The translations under genes and the position numbers were made by a program. DNA of 64,000 bases from Anniella stebbinsi. Lineage: Eukaryota; Chordata; Lepidosauria; Squamata; Anniellidae. Positions 57,575 to 64,000 of this stretch are shown piece after piece. The DNA lies in the NCBI GenBank assembly GCA_029215795.1, contig JARDYH010000003.1:88382609-88446608 (forward strand). Direction: 5' to 3'. Every line of letters starts with the position of its first letter. Position 1 is the first letter of the stretch. The notes under the pieces are model-generated. The model did not search any database and was not told the origin of the DNA. It worked only from the letters and a program-made list of their open reading frames with translations.

Positions 57575-57930
57575 TTTGGTCCTTTCTCAAAAATAAACAT
57601 GATGTGTTGCTCTGCAAACAGGGTGGTGTTTTTGCAGCTGCAGCAGATGAATTTCCTCCCTCTCCTTAGGAAAGCCCCCCCCATATATTTTTACAATGTA
57701 GGGGCAACTTGGACCAGCATGGGAATTTATTCTCTTTAGAGAATACCCTGTTTTAACAATGGGTTGGATTCAACACTTCCACTTGCCCAATGGTATTTCA
57801 GCCCCTCCTCCACAGAGACCTCTAATCTTCTCCAGAGGATCCCCCAACCTTCTGGAGCAGATTTAGGGGATGCATGCAGGGCTGCAGGGAGAAGGGGAAA
57901 TTCTATCCTCCAACAGTTCTCTTCTGCTGG
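57575..57930. other. No supported gene
   Basis: Two complementary frames (57736-58047 minus, 57764-58075 plus) overlap the start of the CR1 below and are not independent genes. Confidence 0.4.
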
Positions 57931-57934
57931 CAGA

Positions 57935-58290
57935 ATAATACATATGAATTTAACCCTGGGCCTATTTAAACTATGGCATTCACTACCACAAGATGTTGTG
58001 ATAACCACTAGTTTGGATGGCTTTAAAAGAGGGGTAGACAAATTCATAGAGGATAAGACTCTCAGTGGCTACTAGTCCTGATGGCTATGTGCTGCCTCCA
58101 GCATCAGAGGCAGTATGTCTATGTATACCCGTTGCTGGGGAATATGGGTGGGAGGATGCTGTTGCACTCAAGTCCTACTTGTGGGTTTCCTGTGGGCAGC
58201 TGGTTGGCCACTGTACAAATAGATTGCTGGACTAGATGGACTCTGTCTGATCCAGCATGGCTCTCCTTAAGTTCTTATGCGCTAACCAAC
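57935..58290 (+). mobile_element. CR1 LINE 3' end
   Basis: Reads SLDGFKRGVDKFIEDK before the stop, the C-terminus of CR1 ORF2. Then come GCTACTAGTCCTGATGGCTA, TTGCTGGACTAGATGGACTC and a GGCTCTCCTTAAGTTCTTAT ending. The same subfamily as 60940-61278. Confidence 0.85.
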
Positions 58291-58294
58291 GTCT

Positions 58295-60255
58295 GTTGGA
58301 AGGAATCACGTATGCTGAAGGATATGCCTGGTTCCTTCCCAACTGATGTCACCCTTTTTTGGGGAACATGCAGGCAACACTGGTGTAGGAAGAAACCCTA
58401 TTAGTTACCCAGTCTACAAGGTTCTTTATTAGAGATGTGAGCAGTGCTCTTTGGGATCCAACCACAAAGAAGCAGTTCCCCTTTCTGCTTCAGGCCTATG
58501 GACAAGTCTGCTATGCAGCAAGGTGAAGTGCTTCAGGTGATACCATGAGTAGAGGAGTTGGGGGTGTGTAGATGGAGGTAGGAAGTGGTATCTGGATGGT
58601 CTAGCAAGGCTTTTAAAAGTATTGGGCCCAGCTGGTGGAGAGAAGGACATTTGGATTCCACATAGGCAGCAAAATGCCTTGGGCTAGCACTGGACCAGTC
58701 CATTCAAATCAATGGAGAAAATTACCATTGACTTCAACAGGGAGGATATTCCTCCCCTACACTGACTTTTAAATTCGTTCCCTTCTAAATTGTAACATTT
58801 TCTCCCCAAAGGCAGAAAAGGAACTATAGCAATTGGTTTCGAACCAAAGCATATCCGAAGGTGAAGGCAAACTACCTGACACTTTTGAATAACACATTAA
58901 GGATAATTCTAATGTTTTCAGTGGGTCAGAAGAATTAAGCTTTCATTGGGAAAAAGTCATTTTCTTCTGTCTTCTCCCTTTTGTGTTCAGCACACTAAAT
59001 AATATATTTCATCAGATTCCTCTGCCTTAGGAGAACTGCCAGTTCAGGAACTCCTTGTTGGATAGAACTCTATGAATGCATCACATAACAGCCCTCTGGA
59101 TGACAATGTTTGAATTTTTAGTAGAAATATTAACAGAGCTGTCATACTAAAATGTTTTTGATGCTAAGTTAGGCAACGCTCTTACACCCAAGATAGCAGA
59201 TTCAGTATTTGTATAAATGAAGTAATGGAATAGACTATGAAATAATGATTGTTTTGAATGATTTAACCACGAAGAGGAGACTCAGTGTCTAGTAAAACGT
59301 TACTGAATATTTTAGAGATTTTTAATCAGCTATCTACAGCACACATCTTCAAACAACTAAGCAAGAGAAATTATTAATGACATTTCCCTTTCGTTTATTT
59401 ATATCTTACCATTCCTCCAAGGAACTCAGATATAAGGTGGTATAATAAGTGGAAGTTGACCACGTTAACTTCCAAACACCCAGTGATCTTTCTAGCTAAG
59501 GGAGGTTTTGAACCCGTGTACCTCAAATTCAAGTCTAACACTACCCACACCACCTTGGCTGTTTTTCAAACTGCTGGCTCCCCAAGCCACAAAGAACAAC
59601 CATTTTTAGGGTCTTCCACCCCAATCAGAATGTACCTCTTCGTTTAATGCCTGCCATGTACATTGCTTTACACACAGCCCTTACTGTGGGAATCTATGGG
59701 CTTGAGATGTAAATACAGCCTCAGACTACAAGAACAATGGCTGTCACATATGGAAAGACGCTCTGGCAGCATTGACAAGTACTTTGATATCAAGAATATG
59801 AATGAAACAGGACATTCATCCAAATATAGACAAGTAGTTAGACAAGTTAAGAAAACTAACTTAGGAACTCTTTTCGGGTACAGGCATAGAAGAGGAGATG
59901 AATTATGCCCAATGGAATGCAACATTTTCTTATATCCTGAAATCAACACTGAATCTTGCAAAAGTCACTGCAATCCTGTAGGAAATGGAAAGTTTCCAAA
60001 TATCAGCCACCTAGTGGCAGAAAATGCCTTCAGAATTGGCTGCAAGGACACTTAATCTGCATAGCTGGGCACAGCTTGTTGATATGTTTACTTGCAGAGG
60101 TTTTTGAAATCTGGGGACAGCTATAAATTGCTGCGGTCAGTATTATGCTTGTAAAGCAGGAAAACGGGAGATGGTAGAAGCAAGCATATGAACAATTGTT
60201 GTAATTCCAGCTGTTCATTATTTTTATATGAATGATTTGAACTATAGTGTATCTT
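58295..60255. other. No supported gene
   Basis: A 130-residue frame at 59663-60055 plus is complex enough to be noticed, but it has no motif I know and overlaps a minus frame of similar length. Nothing else to annotate. Confidence 0.4.
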
Positions 60256-60262
60256 TGATTAA

Positions 60263-60850
60263 GAACCGATCTACACTCTAGCTTTGTAACATTTAATAAG
60301 GGTTACGAACATTCTTTGGGCCACATGACGCATTCCCTTGAACGATGTATACCCGAGGTTTTTTAAAACTCACTTCAGCTATATATAACGGTTTTTACTT
60401 TTAATAAGTTGCTTTAAGTAAAATAATGTGTCCTTCCTTACCGTTTGTGATTTGTGGGGGCAGTGCTTCGTTTACTGGTGCCCAAATGCTTAGCCATTGA
60501 TTGGTGGGGAAGAAAGAAAGGCTAAGGAGGAAGTGGGCAAGTGAACTACAACACCCACAATGCTTAGCCCTATACTCATTGAAAGCTAGGGAATGAAAGG
60601 GGAACTAAGGAGGAAGTGGGCGAGTGAACAACAGTGCCCACAATGCCTTGCCCTAAACTCATTGTAAAAACGAAACAGAAGGAGATGGGCAGAAGGGTGT
60701 GAGACTGCACACACCGCTTTGAAGACTGAAGAAGTTTTCTCCTGTAACATGAGTATTCCTTAATGTGGCCTAAGATGTTTTGGAACACACCTATTTAGAA
60801 TGTTTTAAAATACTATTTAAAACATTCCAAGGTACTGTGTAGATAGGCTC
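60263..60850. mobile_element. Harbinger-like MITE, 588 bp, TAA flanks
   Basis: GAACCGATCTACAC at the left and GTGTAGATAGGCTC at the right, with TAA at 60260-60262 and 60851-60853. This is a TWA target duplication as for PIF/Harbinger. The interior has a tandem pair (GGAGGAAGTGGGCAAGTGAA near 60525, GGAGGAAGTGGGCGAGTGAA near 60609). No transposase frame. Confidence 0.72.
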
Positions 60851-60939
60851 TAAGATTCCATTTTGAGGCTGGGCATCCTCTTTTGTTTGCCAGAATTGTA
60901 ACACTTCTAGCTGCGCTTCACCTATCAGAAGAAAAACCT

Positions 60940-61278
60940 GTTTACTAAAAGGAAGTACTTCTTCACACAGCACATAGTTAAACTATGGAATTTTCTGCCA
61001 CAAGATGTAGTGATGGCCAGCAATTTGGATGGCTTTAAAAGGGGGTTAGATAAATTCCTGGAGAAGTCTATCAATGGCTACTAGTCCTGATGGCCATATG
61101 GTACCTCCAATATCAGAGGAAGTATGCCTGTGTACACCAGGGGAACATGGGTGGGAGGGTGCTATTGTGCCCTGCCTGTCTCCGGTCATCAGCTGATTGG
61201 CCACTGTGTAAACAGAATGCTGGACTAGATGGACCCTTGGTCTGATCTAGCATGGCTCTTCTTATGTTCTTAAGGTTG
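60940..61278 (+). mobile_element. CR1 LINE 3' end
   Basis: Starts at the FFTQHIVKLW-like block, then NLDGFKRGLDKFLEKS and the ACTAGTCCTGATGGCCATAT 3'UTR. It ends ATGGCTCTTCTTATGTTCTT. No poly-A, as expected for CR1. Confidence 0.85.
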
Positions 61279-61284
61279 TTAATT

Positions 61285-61855
61285 TATATAGCCAAATAGG
61301 CTGGGTTTTGCCAAGATTCTATCCATGCCCCCCTTACCAGGCACTCCTTACCTGCCGCTGTCCCTCGCTGCTGCCCGCTGGTTCTGTACTACTGAGAATT
61401 AGGCTTTCTGGCCTGGTTCTCAGTAGAGCAATGGCGCGCCAAGTGATGACATCACCCAGAGTGCCATCGCTCTATTGTGGAATAGGCCACAAGGCCTGTT
61501 TCTCAGTAGTAAGGAAGCAGCGGGCGGTAGCGGATGGAAGCGAGAAGCCGGCAGCAGGTAAGGAGCCTAAGTGGGGGGAGGGAGGGAGAGGGAGGCCCCC
61601 ACTCACCTGCCGCCATGTTTCCCCATAGACTTGCATTGAGGGAAAGCTTTCTTTCCCCCAATGCAAGCCTATGGTGAAAACACCTAAAATGGAGGTCCAA
61701 TTCTCTGATTTTTTCCGATATTAATTGGATAAAAAAAACCCAGATCAGGTGAAACTGAAGCTCCTGCAGCCAGCATCAGAATCGAACATCGGAAGTCCAA
61801 TATCTGACATATCGTAGTTGGATCAGACATCAGATCCAATACGATGCACATCCCT
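61285..61855. repeat. GC-rich composite repeat, possible MITE
   Basis: Contains TACTACTGAGAATTAGGC and GGTTCTCAGTAGAGC as an inverted pair (61387-61427), and CATAGACTTGCATTGAGGG / CCCCAATGCAAGCCTATGG as another (61624-61673). It ends GATGCACATCCCTACTA, a common start word of reptile MITEs when inverted. Whole-element ends are uncertain. Confidence 0.45.
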
Positions 61856-61857
61856 AC

Positions 61858-62445
61858 TATTTTGGGCTGTATTAATAGAAGTATAGCTTCCAAATCGTGC
61901 GAGGTATTGTTTCCCCTCTATTTGGCATGTGTTAGGCCTCATCTTGAGTATTGCATCCAGTTCTGGGCACCACACTTCAAGAAGGTTGCAGAGAAGCTGG
62001 AGCATATTCAGAAGAGGATGATCAGGGGTTTGGAAACAAAGCCCTAAGAGGAGAGACTGAAAGAACTGGGCATGTTTAGCCTTAAGAAGAGAAGATTGAG
62101 GTGAGACAAGATAGCACTCTTTAAATACTTGAAAGGTTCTCACACAGAAGGGGGCCAGGATCTCTTCTCGATCAACCCAGAATGCAGGACACGGAATAAT
62201 GGTCTCAAGTTACAGGAAGCCAGATTCAGGATTGACATCAGGAAAAACATCCTGACAGAGCAATATGACAATGGAACCAGTTACCTAGGGAGGTTGTGGG
62301 CTCTCCCACACTAGAGGCATTCAAGAGGCAGCTGGACAGCCATCTGTCAGGGATGCTTTAAGGTGGATTCCTGCATTGTGCAGGGGGTTGGACTCGATGG
62401 CCTTATAGGCCCCGTCCAACTCTACTATTCTATGATTCTAGGATT
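61858..62445 (+). pseudogene. CR1 LINE ORF2 C-terminal part and 3' end
   Basis: Reads LGCINRSIASKS, LFPLYLACVRPHLEYCIQFW, FKKVAEKLEHIQKR (typical CR1 thumb/C-terminal blocks), then KPxEERLKELGMF after a stop, LKYLKGSHTEGGQDLFSINP and a final AFKRQLDSHLS-like block. 3' terminus ATTCTATGATTCTAGGATTC. Stops show it is dead. The best CR1 copy in the window. Confidence 0.88.
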
Positions 62446-62574
62446 CTTAGATGAATGCAACAGTCCTTGTACTCCGTTGACTAGCATGGAATTGTATTTT
62501 TGAATGCTTTGAATGTTTAAAATGTCTGACCACCCTACTGGTCATCTACCACCACTTCTGAGGGCAGGATCCTG

Positions 62575-62700
62575 ATGAGTTTTTATTTGTTAATATTGTT
62601 TATTGTGATTTCATTGTTTTTGTTACTTGTAAGTCACCTTGAAGGATTGGTATCCTGAAAAGTAGCATATAAATAATGGCAATAAATAAATGTATTTGCA
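62575..62700 (+). mobile_element. LINE 3' end, L2/CR1-like
   Basis: TTGTAAGTCACCTTGAAGGA and GCATATAAATAATGGCAATA with an AATAAATAAATG tail. Confidence 0.6.
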
Positions 62701-63032
62701 TAATTAGGAAGTATTTGCATAACATTTGGGGAACTGGAACATGGCAACCCTGGGTTTGCACCATTTGCCCTAACTACCCATGGTATTGTGAATAGGGAAA
62801 GGTTAGGAAAGGTTAGTTCCAAAACTTATCAGGACTAGAGAGCAGATAACTGCTGAATGGGAGAAGATATAATTTGTTTTTTGCAACAATGTTTTTTTTG
62901 TGTGCCAAATTTCAAAAATGTCTTCATATTTGGGATGGAAAGAATTTGAGACTTCAAAAACCTGAATGCAGGAGAAAGCGAAACTAACAGGTTGGTCCAT
63001 CCCTAGCTTTTCCTGTTTATCTGCTTAGAGGT

Positions 63033-63148
63033 GCAATCCTAGGCATGTTTAGACAGAAAAAGTCATACAACTCCCAGCATTCCCCAGCCAGCCATGCTGG
63101 AAGCTGTAGGACTTTTTTTCTGTCTAAACATACATAGGATTGTGCCAT
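63033..63148. mobile_element. Short palindromic MITE, TGTTTAGACAG family, copy 3
   Basis: GTGCAATCCTAGGCATGTTT and AGACAGAAAA at the left pair with TTTTCTGTCTAAACATACAT and AGGATTGTGCC at the right, around a centre CCCAGCCAGCCATGCTGG. The cleanest of three copies. Confidence 0.75.
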
Positions 63149-63149
63149 C

Positions 63150-63890
63150 AACTGACTAGTGAAAGTAAGGACTGCTTCATTTGTGTCACTTCTGTTATCT
63201 GAGTTTGGTCATTTTATTTCCTAGAATTGCTACATTTTTCCCTGGCAAAGAAGCTCTGAGATTTTAACAATGCATGACAGGCATAAATCCAACAGGCCTG
63301 CTTCCCCTGGCAGGCAGAGGGGTTGAAAGCTAAACCTGTTGGATTTCTCTCTGGCCGACAGCTGTTAAAAGACACAGGGTCTCTTTCAGGAAAAATAAGG
63401 CAGCAACTAATCCCCTTACCCCGCCTTGTATGTAGTCTAGAGCAGAAACCAGTTACCTCAGCAATTAACCACATAGGTAACACCCCCACAGCCACCCCTC
63501 TGCTTGCATATTTCTGAGACCAGCATAGCTGGTAAAAACTTGGAGGAGTATCACCTTTAACTGCTGCACGATGATGTTTTTAGAAAAGGCCAAGCAGACA
63601 GTTTTCTTTGTTTACTCTGTTGATGCGTGCAGGCATCCCAACTCAGGAACGCAAGGAAGGATATTATTGCAAACAAATGAGAAATTCTTGGCAAGCAGGG
63701 AGGCACCTGGAGGCACCCCTTTATTGGCCGGGGGAAGTGGGAAGGCAGACGTGAAGCCAAAACATATCGGTTAAATCTACTGGTATGTGAAGAGGAGGAA
63801 GTTAAGCCTGCTGTGTTGCCTCTGGATTAGACACTGCAGAAGTTCACAGAGGCACTTGCGGCTCAGGATAATGGTAACACTTTCCAGTCA
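63150..63890. other. No supported gene
   Basis: Slightly GC-richer flank; overlapping short frames on both strands carry no motif. Confidence 0.4.
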
Positions 63891-63896
63891 GAAGAG

Positions 63897-63960
<64 letters not shown>

Positions 63961-63965
63961 CTATC

Positions 63966-64000
<35 letters not shown>
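63897..64000. repeat. ATCT microsatellite running off the right edge
   Basis: About 25 ATCT units with one interruption near 63960-63967. True length unknown because the window ends inside it. Confidence 0.95.

Noticed and set aside
59663..60055. A 130-residue plus-strand frame with normal-looking composition.
   Set aside because: No recognisable family, no start or splice context, and a long frame on the other strand overlaps it. Kept only as unannotated.

Overview
This is a vertebrate nuclear window, most likely from a squamate reptile (lizard-like). It is AT-rich and full of decayed retrotransposons and short DNA transposons, and it contains one recognisable host coding exon. The squamate call is an inference from the mix of LINEs (CR1, L2, an L1/Tx1-type element and a Vingi/I-like element), the tRNA-derived SINEs and the many palindromic MITEs. 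The host gene itself would fit any amniote.

The host anchor is at 34876-35176 on the minus strand. This is the first coding exon of MAGI2, a synaptic and junctional scaffold, encoding the N-terminus and most of the first PDZ domain. It ends in a consensus splice donor. It lies in a CpG-rich block (about 33.7-36.2 kb) that looks like the gene's promoter and 5'UTR. Everything left of 34876 is therefore the start of MAGI2 intron 1, and everything right of about 36.2 kb is its upstream flank. Inside the CpG block, in intron 1, a second GC-box/CCAAT cluster faces the plus strand and is followed by a strong Kozak ATG and a possible donor. This is a candidate antisense or nested first exon.

Layout. 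0-2.4 kb: a Vingi/I-like LINE with an unbroken reverse-transcriptase ORF running off the left edge, then a second 3' tail. 3.1-9 kb: a rearranged CR1, a SINE, hAT-type MITEs and a 5'-truncated L2. 10-12 kb: very decayed L2. 13.2-18.3 kb: four copies of one ~320 bp nested-palindrome MITE, each with a perfect 8-bp target duplication, mixed with L2 3' ends. 22-25 kb: Harbinger-like MITE and L1-type pseudogene. 25.8-27.6 kb: CpG-rich MITE, a duplicated segment and a SINE. 28.7-30 kb: antisense L2 with a long open frame. 31.2-31.6 kb: a long fold-back. 33.7-36.2 kb: MAGI2 CpG island. 36.5-37.1 kb: two MITEs side by side sharing a TAT target. 37-64 kb: upstream flank with further MITEs, three CR1 3' ends, L2 tails and microsatellites, ending in a long ATCT tract.

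I found no gene cluster, operon, CRISPR array or other prokaryote-type system, and nothing I would call a new biological system. The most informative observations concern transposon biology: the structure, orientation and empty site of the nested-palindrome MITE, the adjacent MITE insertions, and paired-base changes in a LINE 3' hairpin. The candidate plus-strand first exon in MAGI2 intron 1 is the main host-gene lead.
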